Below the pieces are notes generated by a model. It did no database searches, had not been told where the DNA came from, and was given only the letters and a program-made list of their open reading frames with translations. A stretch of DNA of 64,000 bases from Bog-950 sp964631835 (GTDB taxonomy: Bacteria; Bacteroidota; Bacteroidia; Chitinophagales; LD1), in contig CAZWAD010000015.1 of the NCBI GenBank assembly GCA_964631835.1, forward strand, positions 24,722 to 88,721, in the 5' to 3' direction. Positions 1 through 8,869 of this stretch are shown here, piece after piece; position 1 is the first letter of the stretch; every line of letters starts with the position of its first letter. A program made the translations under genes and the position numbers.

Positions 1-2
1 TT

Positions 3-1451
3 TCTGAAGAAATAAAGGATACCCTCCGGATGGTCTCTGTTCTTGGAAATATTGGAGCCATATATGGAAAGAAGAAACAGACTTATTCTGATGCAATTAA
101 GTATTACCGGCAGGCATATCCGCTTAGTATTGCCATAAATGATTCCTACCTGGCAGGGTTAAACGCTCTGAATCTTGGTGAAGTATTCATGTTTAAAGAA
201 GAGTATGATTCAGCCCTTCATTATTTCAACATTTCTCTTCCTTATTTTGACAGCTCACTGGATTCCTCGTATACATTAAATAATGTTGGCAGATTATACA
301 GACGGCAAAAGAAATATGACCAGGCAATTGAAATTCAAAAACATGCTTTTGAACTGGCAGTAAAATTAGATTCAAAAGACGATATGGCAATTTCTTTAGC
401 GGGGCTTGCCAAATCTTTTTTAGAAAAGGGCAGCCTTTCCGAAGCTACACTTAGCTATAAGAAAGCCGAACAGATTGCAAATGAAACAGGAGCCAACTAC
501 ACACTTCTTGAAATTTACACCGGGTTATCAAAAATTTATTCCAATACAAACGATTTTGGAAATGCTGTAAAATATCAGAACCTGTTGTTAAATATTAAGG
601 ATAGTATTTACAATTTAGAAACCGATAAAAAACTGGGTACACTTGATTTTACTTATAACCTTGAGAAGAAAGAATCACAAATAAATCTTCAAAAGCAAGT
701 AATCAGCAGGCAAAAACTTGTTCGGAATAGTTTCATTGGTGGTTTTTCCATTATGCTTATTTCCGCTATTGTGTTTTTTCGCCAGCGTAACAGGATAAAA
801 AAAGAAAAACACCGCAGCGATGAACTACTCTTAAACATTCTTCCTGAGGAAACTGCCGAAGAACTGAAACATACAGGTACAGCTAAAACTAAAAGCTATG
901 ATTCAGTTTCAGTAATGTTTACCGACTTTAAGAACTTTACAAGCATGAGTGAAAAACTCAGTGCTGAAGAATTAGTACGTGAAATACACATGTGCTATAG
1001 TGAGTTTGACAAAATTATTACCAAACACAACCTGGAAAAAATTAAAACTATTGGCGATTCTTATATGTGTGTTGGTGGTTTGCCAGTAGCTAATTCTACC
1101 CATCCTGAAGATGCAGTACGGGCTGGCCTCGAAATGCAGCAGTTTATGGCAAAGCATAAAGAAGAAAGAATTGCCAACAAGCTTCCATATTTTGAACTTC
1201 GCCTTGGAATTCATACCGGTCATGTGGTTGCCGGTGTGGTGGGTATTAAAAAATTCGCTTACGACATTTGGGGCGATACCGTAAACACCGCTTCGCGAAT
1301 GGAAAGCAGCGGTGAAGTGGGCAGAGTGAATATTTCAGAATCAACATATCAATTAGTTAAAGACAAATTCAGATGCGCGCATCGAGGAAAAGTTCACGCT
1401 AAAAACAAGGGCGAGATTGATATGTATTTCGTGGAAACAGCAAAAGCATAA
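3..1451 (+). CDS. TPR-containing class III adenylate cyclase (5' end outside window)
   Basis: The reading frame is open to the left edge, so the gene starts before the window; the first ATG inside is at 30. Numbering from it, residues 1-200 are tetratricopeptide repeats, a coiled-coil stretch follows, one membrane segment lies at about 233-250, and a class III nucleotide cyclase domain fills 285-470. Metal-binding aspartates are visible in FTDF (D299) and IGDS (D343). The adenine-selecting Lys (K339 in KIKT) and Asp (D412 in YDIWG) favour ATP over GTP, and the transition-state Asn/Arg lie in NTASRM. It should make cAMP on the cytoplasmic side of the membrane. The TPRs would be a sensory or partner-binding region; whether they are periplasmic or cytoplasmic cannot be told because the N-terminus is missing. 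This architecture is common in Bacteroidota. Confidence 0.9.
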   Translation, partial: SEEIKDTLRMVSVLGNIGAIYGKKKQTYSDAIKYYRQAYPLSIAINDSYLAGLNALNLGEVFMFKEEYDSALHYFNISLPYFDSSLDSSYTLNNVGRLYRRQKKYDQAIEIQKHAFELAVKLDSKDDMAISLAGLAKSFLEKGSLSEATLSYKKAEQIANETGANYTLLEIYTGLSKIYSNTNDFGNAVKYQNLLLNIKDSIYNLETDKKLGTLDFTYNLEKKESQINLQKQVISRQKLVRNSFIGGFSIMLISAIVFFRQRNRIKKEKHRSDELLLNILPEETAEELKHTGTAKTKSYDSVSVMFTDFKNFTSMSEKLSAEELVREIHMCYSEFDKIITKHNLEKIKTIGDSYMCVGGLPVANSTHPEDAVRAGLEMQQFMAKHKEERIANKLPYFELRLGIHTGHVVAGVVGIKKFAYDIWGDTVNTASRMESSGEVGRVNISESTYQLVKDKFRCAHRGKVHAKNKGEIDMYFVETAKA

Positions 1452-1542
1452 ATTATTTTTTCCACATCCCGCTTTATCCCCCACCCATTTCTTTAAATTA
1501 GCCTCATAATTTTATTTTCAGTATTGTCTACTCCTTTGAGTT

Positions 1543-4500
1543 ATGCCCGAGTTTATTCATCTCCACTCCCATACGCAGTATTCACTTCTTGATGGCGCTG
1601 CCAGCATTCAGTCCATGTATAAAAAAGCGGCTGCGGATGGAATGAAAGCGCTCACCATTACTGACCATGGAAACATGTTTGGTGTTTTCGATTTTGTAGC
1701 AGAGGCAACCAAACACAAAATTGCAAACGGCACCTCAATAAAACCTATTGTAGGCTGCGAGTTTTATTTAACGGAAGACCGGCACATCAAAACTTTCACA
1801 AAAGAAAAAAAAGACAAACGATATCACCAGTTACTTCTGGCAAAAAATGCAGAGGGTTACAAAAATTTAATTAAACTCTGCTCGCTCGGCTATACCGAAG
1901 GTATGTATGGAAAATATCCGCGTATTGATAAAGGGCTGATTGTTCAATATCATAAAAATCTTATTGCAACCACGTGTTGCATCGGTGCTGAAGTTCCTCA
2001 GACCATTCTGAAGAAAGGTGAAGAAGAAGGAAAAAAAGTTTTTGAGTGGTGGTATAATCTGTTTGGCGAGGATTATTATATCGAACTTCAGAGGCATGGT
2101 ATGGAAGAGCAGGATAAAGTAAATGAAGTATTACTCCAATTTGCGAAAGAATACAAGGTGAAAGTTATCGCCACAAACGACTCGCATTACGTTGATCGGC
2201 AGGATTCAAATGCGCATGATATTTTGCTTTGCATCAACACAGGGGAGAAACAAAGTACTCCTGCACTAAGAGAATTTACAGATGATGACGTTTCAGTAAA
2301 AGGAAAACGCTTTGCTTTCTTCAACGACCAATTCTATTTCAAAACGCAAGCTGAAATGTCGGAATTGTTCAAGGATATTCCTCATGCAGTAGAAAATACA
2401 CTTGATATTTTTCATAAGGTGGAACACCTCAATCTGAAACAGGATATCATGCTTCCGAATTTTCCAATTCCCAAAGAGTTTCAGATACACCCCGATGATA
2501 CACTTAATCAATGGGAGTACCTGAAACACCTCACGTTTGAAGGCGCAAGAAAGCGATACAAAGAAATTACTCCCGAAGTTGAAGAGCGAATCCATTTCGA
2601 GCTTCACACCATTAAGACCATGGGTTTTGCCGGTTATTTCCTTATTGTTTCTGATTTTATCAACGAAGGGAGAAATATGAATGTACTCGTTGGTCCCGGT
2701 CGTGGTTCCGCAGCAGGCAGCGTTGTAGCTTATTGTATAGGGATAACTAACATCGACCCCATAGCTTACAACCTGCTTTTTGAAAGATTTTTGAATCCTG
2801 ACCGAAAATCTATGCCAGATATAGATACAGACTTTGATGACGAGGGACGTCAAAAAGTGATTGACTATGTGGTAAAAAAATACGGACAAAACCAGGTAGC
2901 TCAAATCGTCACTTACAGTAGCATGGCGGCTAAAGTCAGTATTAAAGATGTAGCGCGTGTGCTTGATCTCCCTCTGAACGAATCGCTCGCTCTTACCAAA
3001 TTAGTTTCTGACCGTCCTGGAGTTTCGCTCAAAAGACTCCTTCACGCACCGGTTGAAGGTAAGGACAGTTTGAAAGAAAAGGAGCAACTTTCTTCTGAAG
3101 AAATTGAGGACGTCAAACAACTGCGAAAAATTTATCAAAGTGATTCACTACAAAGTAAAGTGCTTCATGAAGCTGAGATTCTTGAAGGAGGGGTTCGCGG
3201 AACCGGAGTTCATGCCGCGGGAATAATTATTGCTCCCAAAGACATCAAAGAAATTATTCCAGTGGCAACTTCTAAAGACACCAACTTATATCTTACTCAA
3301 TACGAAGGTAATGTTATAGAAGAATCCGGTGTGCTCAAGATGGATTTCCTAGGCTTGCGAACACTCACCATCATTCGCGATGCATTGCAACTGATAGAAC
3401 AAAACAAGGGAATCAAAATTGACATTGATTCTATTCCGTTCGATGACAAAAAAACTTTTGAACTTTACCAGAGGGGCGAAACCAACGGTACTTTCCAATT
3501 CGAATCAGCGGGTATGCAAAAATATCTGAAGGACTTGAAGCCGGATAAATTCGATGACCTCATTGCAATGAATGCACTTTATCGTCCAGGCCCTATCGCT
3601 TATATTCCTAATTATATTCTTCGCAAACATGGCAGGGAGCAAATCACTTACGATTTGCCCGAAATGGAAGAATTCCTGAAAGACACTTACGGAATAACTG
3701 TTTATCAGGAACAGGTGATGTTGCTCTCACAAAAACTGGCGGGCTTCACCAAAGGCGATGCCGATGTGCTTCGCAAAGCAATGGGAAAGAAAGACCGCAA
3801 AACGCTCGACAAAATGAAAGACCAATTCATGGAGGGCGCAAGGGCAAAGGGCTTGAACGAAAAGAAACTTGAAAAAATATGGACTGACTGGGAAGCGTTT
3901 GCGCAATACGCTTTTAATAAATCTCATTCAACGTGTTATGCGTATGTGGCTTTTCAAACAGCTTACCTCAAAGCCAATTATCCTGCCGAATACATGAGTG
4001 CTGTACTTTCAAACAACCAGGGCAACATTGATAAGATTACTTTTTTCATGGAGGAATGCAGGCGTATGGGCATACCAGTGAAAGGACCCGACATTAACGA
4101 GAGTGATGTGAAGTTTTCAGTAAACAAGAAAGGTGAAATCCGCTATGCACTTTCAGCTATAAAAGGAGTTGGTGAAGCGGCAGTACATGCGATTGTTGAA
4201 GAACGCAAAGTAGGCGGTTCATACAAAAGCATTTATGATTTAACATGCAGAATAAATCAACGTGCTGTAAACAGAAAAGCCCTTGAAGCTTTATGTTATT
4301 CTGGCGCTTTTGATTCTTTTACAAATTATCATCGGGCCCAATATTTACTCCCTGACAAGAAAGATGGACTCAGCTTGATAGAAAAAGCTGTGCGTTACGG
4401 AAACAATGTTCAGAATTCCTCCGCTTCGAATCAAAGTTCATTATTTGGTGAAATGCAAGGAGGCATTGATTTACGGGAACCTACTTCATTTGGCAGCGAG

Positions 4501-5145
4501 GAATGGAGCCTGCTCGAAAAACTCAAAAAAGAAAAAGATGTTATTGGTATTTATATCAGTGGGCATCCACTTGATGACTACCGTCTGGAAATTCAAACAT
4601 TTACCAACTGCCGCTTGAATGAGGTTGAAAGGCTGCACAATAAAGAGCTGAAAGTTGCAGGAATTGTAACTGAAACGGAAACCCGCACTTCAAAAAACGG
4701 AAATCCTTATTGCAAATTCACCATCGAAGATTTCACTGCCAGTTTCAACTTTACTTTGTTTGGCAAGGATTATCTTGAGTTCAAACCTTTTATTGAAACA
4801 AACAATACCATGCTCCACATCTGTGGTCGTTATCAGTTGCGGTATAACAGCGAAGCAGAATATGAATTCAAAATCAACAAAATCAATTTGCTGTCAGATA
4901 TTCGAACTAAACTCACTAAGTTTCTCACTCTTGAGTTATCCTCCCTTGAAGTAAATGATAACCTGATTAAAGAAATTGACAACATCGTTTCCAGATATCC
5001 TGGTAAGACAAGATTGAAACTCAGGTTTATTGATGAAGAAGAAAAAATAGTGGTAGGTGTAAGTTCCTCTGCAAAGACCATTGACCTTAGTAATGATCTA
5101 TTTAAAGAATTAGATACTCATCGGCTACGCTATGGACTAAATTGA
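1543..5145 (+). CDS. dnaE: DNA polymerase III alpha subunit
   Basis: A 1,200-residue replicative polymerase. The PHP domain begins at once (HLHSHTQYSLLDG near residue 6, TDHG near 40). The palm carries the catalytic PDIDTDF motif with D426 and D428. A helix-hairpin-helix region follows (IKGVGEAA, around residue 873) and an OB fold lies near 1040-1110 (LKVAGIVTETETR). Length and order match bacterial DnaE rather than PolC. It polymerises the chromosome within the Pol III holoenzyme in the cytoplasm. The start at 1543 is supported by the conserved MPEFIHLHSH opening. It stands alone on the plus strand, with 91 bp before it and a convergent minus-strand unit after it. No key residue appears missing. 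Confidence 0.97.
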   Translation: MPEFIHLHSHTQYSLLDGAASIQSMYKKAAADGMKALTITDHGNMFGVFDFVAEATKHKIANGTSIKPIVGCEFYLTEDRHIKTFTKEKKDKRYHQLLLAKNAEGYKNLIKLCSLGYTEGMYGKYPRIDKGLIVQYHKNLIATTCCIGAEVPQTILKKGEEEGKKVFEWWYNLFGEDYYIELQRHGMEEQDKVNEVLLQFAKEYKVKVIATNDSHYVDRQDSNAHDILLCINTGEKQSTPALREFTDDDVSVKGKRFAFFNDQFYFKTQAEMSELFKDIPHAVENTLDIFHKVEHLNLKQDIMLPNFPIPKEFQIHPDDTLNQWEYLKHLTFEGARKRYKEITPEVEERIHFELHTIKTMGFAGYFLIVSDFINEGRNMNVLVGPGRGSAAGSVVAYCIGITNIDPIAYNLLFERFLNPDRKSMPDIDTDFDDEGRQKVIDYVVKKYGQNQVAQIVTYSSMAAKVSIKDVARVLDLPLNESLALTKLVSDRPGVSLKRLLHAPVEGKDSLKEKEQLSSEEIEDVKQLRKIYQSDSLQSKVLHEAEILEGGVRGTGVHAAGIIIAPKDIKEIIPVATSKDTNLYLTQYEGNVIEESGVLKMDFLGLRTLTIIRDALQLIEQNKGIKIDIDSIPFDDKKTFELYQRGETNGTFQFESAGMQKYLKDLKPDKFDDLIAMNALYRPGPIAYIPNYILRKHGREQITYDLPEMEEFLKDTYGITVYQEQVMLLSQKLAGFTKGDADVLRKAMGKKDRKTLDKMKDQFMEGARAKGLNEKKLEKIWTDWEAFAQYAFNKSHSTCYAYVAFQTAYLKANYPAEYMSAVLSNNQGNIDKITFFMEECRRMGIPVKGPDINESDVKFSVNKKGEIRYALSAIKGVGEAAVHAIVEERKVGGSYKSIYDLTCRINQRAVNRKALEALCYSGAFDSFTNYHRAQYLLPDKKDGLSLIEKAVRYGNNVQNSSASNQSSLFGEMQGGIDLREPTSFGSEEWSLLEKLKKEKDVIGIYISGHPLDDYRLEIQTFTNCRLNEVERLHNKELKVAGIVTETETRTSKNGNPYCKFTIEDFTASFNFTLFGKDYLEFKPFIETNNTMLHICGRYQLRYNSEAEYEFKINKINLLSDIRTKLTKFLTLELSSLEVNDNLIKEIDNIVSRYPGKTRLKLRFIDEEEKIVVGVSSSAKTIDLSNDLFKELDTHRLRYGLN

Positions 5146-5340
5146 AGCATCGTGTGCATTGAAAACCATGTGCTATCCCAACTCGCTTAAATGAACCAGG
5201 CTCCCTTAAACATTTCTAAAGCTCATACTTTCCTTTTTTTACTACTATATTCCTTATCATGCTCACCATCACTTTCTCCCAGAGAGTTTGGTTGAGACAA
5301 TAACATAACACAAGCTGATTCATAATTCAGATTAAAGGCT

Positions 5341-5469
5341 TTAACCAATACTTTCATCTTCAGTAGCCAGCACTTCCATAAACCGGTTAAACAAAGTAAA
5401 CGGCAGGCGCACCAGTAAAAGCAAATAGTAAAAGGTTATAAAAAAAATCATTGCAACAGAAGCTTTCAT
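5341..5469 (-). CDS. small single-pass membrane protein, 42 aa
   Basis: Reading the minus strand, an ATG at 5469 opens a 42-codon frame ending in TAA. The product begins MKASVAMIFFITFYYLLLL, a membrane helix over about residues 4-21, and ends in an acidic tail (EDESIG). It starts 26 bp after the stop of the porin gene on the same strand, so both are probably one transcript. I do not recognise the family. Support comes from the hydrophobic helix, the charge pattern and the operon spacing; codon use is unremarkable. It could be a small partner of the porin's operon or a chance frame. Confidence 0.45.
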   Translation of the reverse strand: MKASVAMIFFITFYYLLLLVRLPFTLFNRFMEVLATEDESIG

Positions 5470-5495
5470 AGGTTATATATTTAGTGGTTAATCAA

Positions 5496-6617
5496 TTATC
5501 GCAACCTCGGCTGCACGCTGAAATTGTAAACAGCAGCCATCAAAAAGCTGGCGTTAAAGCCGGTAGCTTCGCCATCTTTGTTTACAAAAATCTTTTCAGT
5601 GCTGCCATCAAACCTGAACTCCGGTATCAGCGTAATGCCATACACCTTGAAGTTGGCAGAAAGAGTAGCTTCAAAAACGCTGCCGCCTTTAGGGGCCATA
5701 GCCATTACCTTCAACTGGTCGGGGTCGCCAAAATGTTCCAGGCGAAGCGCCAAACCGCCCCAGGGCTTAGGCATATATTTGAAGTAAATAGCCTGTCCGT
5801 GCCAAACGTTGCGTGTTACTTTATCGCGCTTCAGCGGCAGGTCGTCAACTACGTTAACCGTTCCGTTAAAGCCCAAAGTTACCTTGTCTGTCACCGCGCT
5901 CGAAAGCACCAAATCAACCTGGTTCGATAAAGTAGTATCCAACGCTTGTCCGCCCACATAGTTCAAATAAATCGAAAGATGCGGGTTAACCACCACACTA
6001 TACTGAGCAATAGCCGCTTTATTGTTCAGCCCGCTGATTGAATACTTGTAATCGTTCGGGTTCGAAACTCCCACCATAAACGAATGCTTGCCTTTAAAAA
6101 ACTCCAGCTTTAAACCGGTATGAAAGAACGGCCCGTTGGTGAACATATAACTCATGCTGTAGTTCTGATTCAGGTGCGGGTCTAGAACTTCGTAGCCCAC
6201 ATGCGTACCCCAGCTGCCCACGGTTATCTTCATCCAGTCTTTGGGCTGGTAATACAAATACATTTGCTTCACTGCCGTCAAAACAGAATAAGGAGTACCG
6301 GCTTCGTTGTACGAAAACTCTACTGCGCGCTTTCCAAAACCCAAATCAATACAACCGCCTATGCTCTTATATTGATATTCGAGCTTCACCGAAGCCATGC
6401 CGAGCTCAAACGCGTTATGTGAGTTGGTAAAGCTGGTGAAATTGTTGGCTTTGGTTTTACCAATCATATCGTACCGGTAATAAATATCGCCAACACCCGA
6501 AATAGTGAGTGTGCCGCGCCTCGCTATCTCAGCCGAGTCGGACTCTTGTGCAAAAACATTGTTACAAAACAAAGCAGAACAGAAAACAACGAACAGTAGG
6601 GAGGATTTGTGTACCAT
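5496..6617 (-). CDS. outer-membrane beta-barrel porin (OmpL-like, bbp2 type)
   Basis: The product is about 373 residues from the ATG at 6617. That start gives a good signal peptide (MVHKSSLLFVVFCSALFC, cleavage after VFAQ); an ATG at 6650 would put 11 polar and aromatic residues before it and overlaps the promoter. The mature part is amphipathic beta-strand throughout, with GVGDIYYRYDM near its N-terminus and a barrel rich in aromatic and glycine residues. It resembles Bacteroidota porins of the OmpL-like family and would form a channel for small solutes; the substrate cannot be told. A consensus promoter lies just upstream at 6650-6677, and a 42-codon membrane-protein frame follows. Confidence 0.75.
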   Translation of the reverse strand: MVHKSSLLFVVFCSALFCNNVFAQESDSAEIARRGTLTISGVGDIYYRYDMIGKTKANNFTSFTNSHNAFELGMASVKLEYQYKSIGGCIDLGFGKRAVEFSYNEAGTPYSVLTAVKQMYLYYQPKDWMKITVGSWGTHVGYEVLDPHLNQNYSMSYMFTNGPFFHTGLKLEFFKGKHSFMVGVSNPNDYKYSISGLNNKAAIAQYSVVVNPHLSIYLNYVGGQALDTTLSNQVDLVLSSAVTDKVTLGFNGTVNVVDDLPLKRDKVTRNVWHGQAIYFKYMPKPWGGLALRLEHFGDPDQLKVMAMAPKGGSVFEATLSANFKVYGITLIPEFRFDGSTEKIFVNKDGEATGFNASFLMAAVYNFSVQPRLR

Positions 6618-6649
6618 ATTGAAATAACGCTTTTGAGTGAATAATGGCA

Positions 6650-6677
6650 CAAATTTACACTTTTAGAACTCAAACAA
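6650..6677 (-). promoter_or_regulatory. sigma-A-type promoter of the porin gene
   Basis: On the minus strand the -7 element TAAATTTG (6650-6657) matches the Bacteroidota consensus TAnnTTTG exactly, and a TTG (-33) lies 17 bp upstream at 6675-6677. The predicted transcript starts close to 6643, leaving about 25 nt of leader before the ATG at 6617. This also argues against the longer start at 6650, which lies in the promoter. Confidence 0.6.
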
Positions 6678-6829
6678 GCCATTTTTGTAAACAAAATGAG
6701 GAAAACTTGTCTTTTGTAAGTGTATTTTTCAATAATAATGCAGTATTTTGCAAAAATCAAACAGATATATAAAGTTATAATAAGTATGAAATGAAGCCGG
6801 TTTTTGAATAGTAAAATGAGTAACTCAGC

Positions 6830-7009
6830 TCATTTTGATCTGCGAAAAAGCTTCAGGATATTAAGCGCCAGAAGAACAACCAGCACAGCAGGCATCAGAA
6901 ATATAAAGAGTGCGATGTTAAACTCATCGTAAGTAATGCCCAGCAGGTTAGCCATATTTATACAGAAATCTGTACCCTGCCAAAACAGATATTCAATAAT
7001 ATTTTTCAT
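6830..7009 (-). CDS. small membrane protein, 59 aa, paralogue of its neighbour
   Basis: A 59-codon frame starts at an ATG (7009) that overlaps the TGA of the preceding minus-strand gene in an ATGA arrangement, so translation is probably coupled. The product has a polar N-terminal part (MKNIIEYLFWQGTDF), then the motif Y-D-E-F-N-I-A, a membrane helix containing a proline, and a basic end (LFRRSK). The same pattern Y-x-E-x-N-I-A, six residues, P, then hydrophobic, then basic forms the C-terminus of the upstream gene, so the two are related. Function is not recognised. Confidence 0.65.
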   Translation of the reverse strand: MKNIIEYLFWQGTDFCINMANLLGITYDEFNIALFIFLMPAVLVVLLALNILKLFRRSK

Positions 7010-7341
7010 CTTTTCTTCTTTAAAAGCCGAAACAACAAAATGAATATCGCCAGCGGATAAAAAATGAAATACACAGCAATGTTAGCCTCGGAATAATTCA
7101 ACACCGGAACGGTATTCAGCGATTTTACATTCCACCGGTATAATTGATACCACCACTTGCTTAATAACTCTTCCGTACTGCTGAATTTTTTGTTGAAATG
7201 AATACATCCGTGTTGTTCGCACCAGCGTGTACATAAACTCTCCCGCAGCTCAAACGTAGCTCTCGGACTCAGGGCATTCACCAAAAACATAAACAGAAAC
7301 GGAAGAGAAATAAGGAGCAATAACTTACCAAATGCGCTCAT
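7006..7341 (-). CDS. small two-helix membrane protein of unknown function
   Basis: 111 residues. An N-terminal membrane helix (LLLLISLPFLFMFLV, residues 6-22) precedes a soluble stretch with three cysteines (CTRWCEQHGC, residues 37-46) and a Trp-rich segment, then a second helix (about 88-106) ending LKKKR. The cysteine-containing region between the helices is probably periplasmic, where the cysteines may form disulfides. The C-terminal 35 residues match the following 59-residue gene. It is transcribed away from the tonB gene at 7465, sharing a 123-bp intergenic region that contains a tandem direct repeat. No family is recognised. Confidence 0.6.
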   Translation of the reverse strand: MSAFGKLLLLISLPFLFMFLVNALSPRATFELRESLCTRWCEQHGCIHFNKKFSSTEELLSKWWYQLYRWNVKSLNTVPVLNYSEANIAVYFIFYPLAIFILLFRLLKKKR

Positions 7342-7375
7342 AGAAATGTTTTTGTCAAATCCATTCTAATTATTT

Positions 7376-7397
7376 TATGACAAAACTATGACAATTC
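7376..7397. promoter_or_regulatory. tandem 11-bp direct repeat, candidate operator
   Basis: TATGACAAAAC is followed immediately by TATGACAATTC, two half-sites exactly 11 bp (one helical turn) apart, in the divergent region between a small membrane-protein gene and tonB. The same pair, in the opposite order, lies in the hemA-hemH divergent region at 27054-27075. A regulator binding as a tandem dimer is inferred; its identity is unknown. Confidence 0.4.
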
Positions 7398-7464
7398 ATC
7401 GTGTGGAATTTCGTGAAAACTGCATTATACAATTAAATCTATTTTTTAACTAAAACAGTTTTAT

Positions 7465-8277
7465 ATGAAAAACACGTATGAAAACGCGAGTATGCTCGAC
7501 ATGATTTTCGAGCACCGCAACAAAGCTTACGGGGCTTATGCTCTCCGTAAAAGTTACAACAAAACCATTGCCGAAGCCCTCGTAATTACCTTTTCGGTAG
7601 TGGTTTTTATCGGTATGGGTAAATTTCTTTCGGATAAGTTGAAAACACCTCCTAAGGCATTAAAAGAAATATTTGTTATAGCGGAGCCAATTCCGGAAAT
7701 TGAGTTTGAAGATGAGATTGTTCAACCTGAAACTCCTCCACCGCCCCCCCACCCGGAAGGCAGTCCAACGCAAGAAAACACTGAATTTGCTGTAACGCAG
7801 AATGCTCCTGAAATTGATTCTATTCCACCCACTGCGTTAATGAACGACATTGACCCCGGCTTAACTACCAACCTTACCGGCAGCGCCACCGGAATACCAG
7901 ATGGAACCAGTACGGAGCCTGCTCCGCCTACCGCTTATGTTCCACCGGTTAACAATACCATCTACACAGAACCGGTGGAAGTTATGCCTGAATATCCGGG
8001 AGGTGAAAAGAAGCTACTTGAGTTTCTCCGGAAAAACACGAATTACCCTGACTATGAACGCGAACTTGAAATTGAAGGGAAGGCTTATGCCAAATTTGTA
8101 GTAAATACAGATGGAAGTATTTCAAGTGCAGAAGTTGTAAGAACCGATAGCCGGGGTTTTGGAAAAGAAGCTGTGCGCGTGGTTTCGCTGTTAGAAAACT
8201 TTAAGCCCGGTATGCAACAAGGAAGGCCAGTCAGAGTTCAGCTTGTTCTTCCATTTAGTTTTAGACTCAATCATTGA
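7465..8277 (+). CDS. energy transducer TonB
   Basis: 270 residues with the full TonB layout: a cytoplasmic N-terminus with the Bacteroidota box around FEHRNKAYGAYALRKSY (residues 15-31), one membrane anchor (about 37-55), a Pro-rich periplasmic spacer (PETPPPPPHP near residue 87) and a C-terminal TonB domain from about 170 to 268 (MPEYPGGEKKLLEFL, then EGKAYAKFVV). It would link the inner-membrane ExbB/ExbD motor to TonB-dependent receptors. No exbB/exbD is nearby. A second, anchor-less TonB domain is encoded at 51364. Candidate operator repeats lie 68-89 bp upstream. Confidence 0.9.
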   Translation: MKNTYENASMLDMIFEHRNKAYGAYALRKSYNKTIAEALVITFSVVVFIGMGKFLSDKLKTPPKALKEIFVIAEPIPEIEFEDEIVQPETPPPPPHPEGSPTQENTEFAVTQNAPEIDSIPPTALMNDIDPGLTTNLTGSATGIPDGTSTEPAPPTAYVPPVNNTIYTEPVEVMPEYPGGEKKLLEFLRKNTNYPDYERELEIEGKAYAKFVVNTDGSISSAEVVRTDSRGFGKEAVRVVSLLENFKPGMQQGRPVRVQLVLPFSFRLNH

Positions 8278-8288
8278 AGCTAATTGCG

Positions 8289-8318
8289 ATGATGTCACCG
8301 GTTAACCGGTGACATCAT
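8289..8318. terminator. bidirectional terminator, perfect 30-bp palindrome
   Basis: A perfect inverted repeat with 15-bp arms (ATGATGTCACCGGTT and its complement, no loop) lies between the convergent tonB and DUF2809 genes. On the plus strand it is followed by TTTTAT. It contains the last codons and the TGA of the DUF2809 gene, so the terminator stem is partly coding. It also carries two overlapping copies of the genome-wide ACCGGT hexamer. Confidence 0.65.
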
Positions 8319-8684
8319 TTTATATTCAATTAAAGCACCGGCTAAAATTCCCGCTGAATACCAGATTAAATCAGTCCATACAAAATGGAAACCAAGTAAC
8401 ATTCCTCCGAAAAATGTATCTCTGATTGAATCAATAAACGGGACATGATACAATTGACTAAACTCTATGGTGAACGAAAAGGCAAGTGTGAACAAAGCAA
8501 CGACTAATGTTTTTTGTGAAGGCATGAGTAGTGTAAACAACTCAAAAAACATTAATGCCCAAAGAAAATCTCCAGTTGCATCAACAACGTAAGGCGAAAA
8601 AAATATGCTGAATTTCTTTATAGAAAGCCCAAAGACTATTACACAAGAAATAAACAGTATCCGGTAAATTATTTTTCGGGTCAC
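8295..8684 (-). CDS. DUF2809 family membrane protein
   Basis: 129 residues forming four membrane helices with short loops. Features typical of DUF2809 are visible: TGDFLWALMFF near residue 37, FTIEFSQLY in the third helix region and a conserved D-x-x-R-D-T turn (IDSIRDTFFGG). The role of the family is unknown. The gene converges on tonB, and its stop lies in the shared palindromic terminator. The next 185 bp upstream hold no gene. Confidence 0.7.
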   Translation of the reverse strand: MTRKIIYRILFISCVIVFGLSIKKFSIFFSPYVVDATGDFLWALMFFELFTLLMPSQKTLVVALFTLAFSFTIEFSQLYHVPFIDSIRDTFFGGMLLGFHFVWTDLIWYSAGILAGALIEYKMMSPVNR

Positions 8685-8869
8685 TATATCAACAAATCTT
8701 AAGGTTCATGTTAGCACAATTTAATGAAAGCTATTCGTTCCATTATTACCGAAGGTTTACATTTGACTAAAATATTCTGAAGCATGAAATGCCCATGATT
8801 CAAAATTACCAACTATGAATAAATATCATGGGCATTCCATCTGACCTTTAAAAAACAAATTATATACAG

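Noticed and set aside
2293..2904. 203-codon antisense frame inside dnaE
   Set aside because: The sense strand is unmistakable DnaE with the catalytic motif in this stretch. The antisense product resembles no protein and is a shadow of codon bias.
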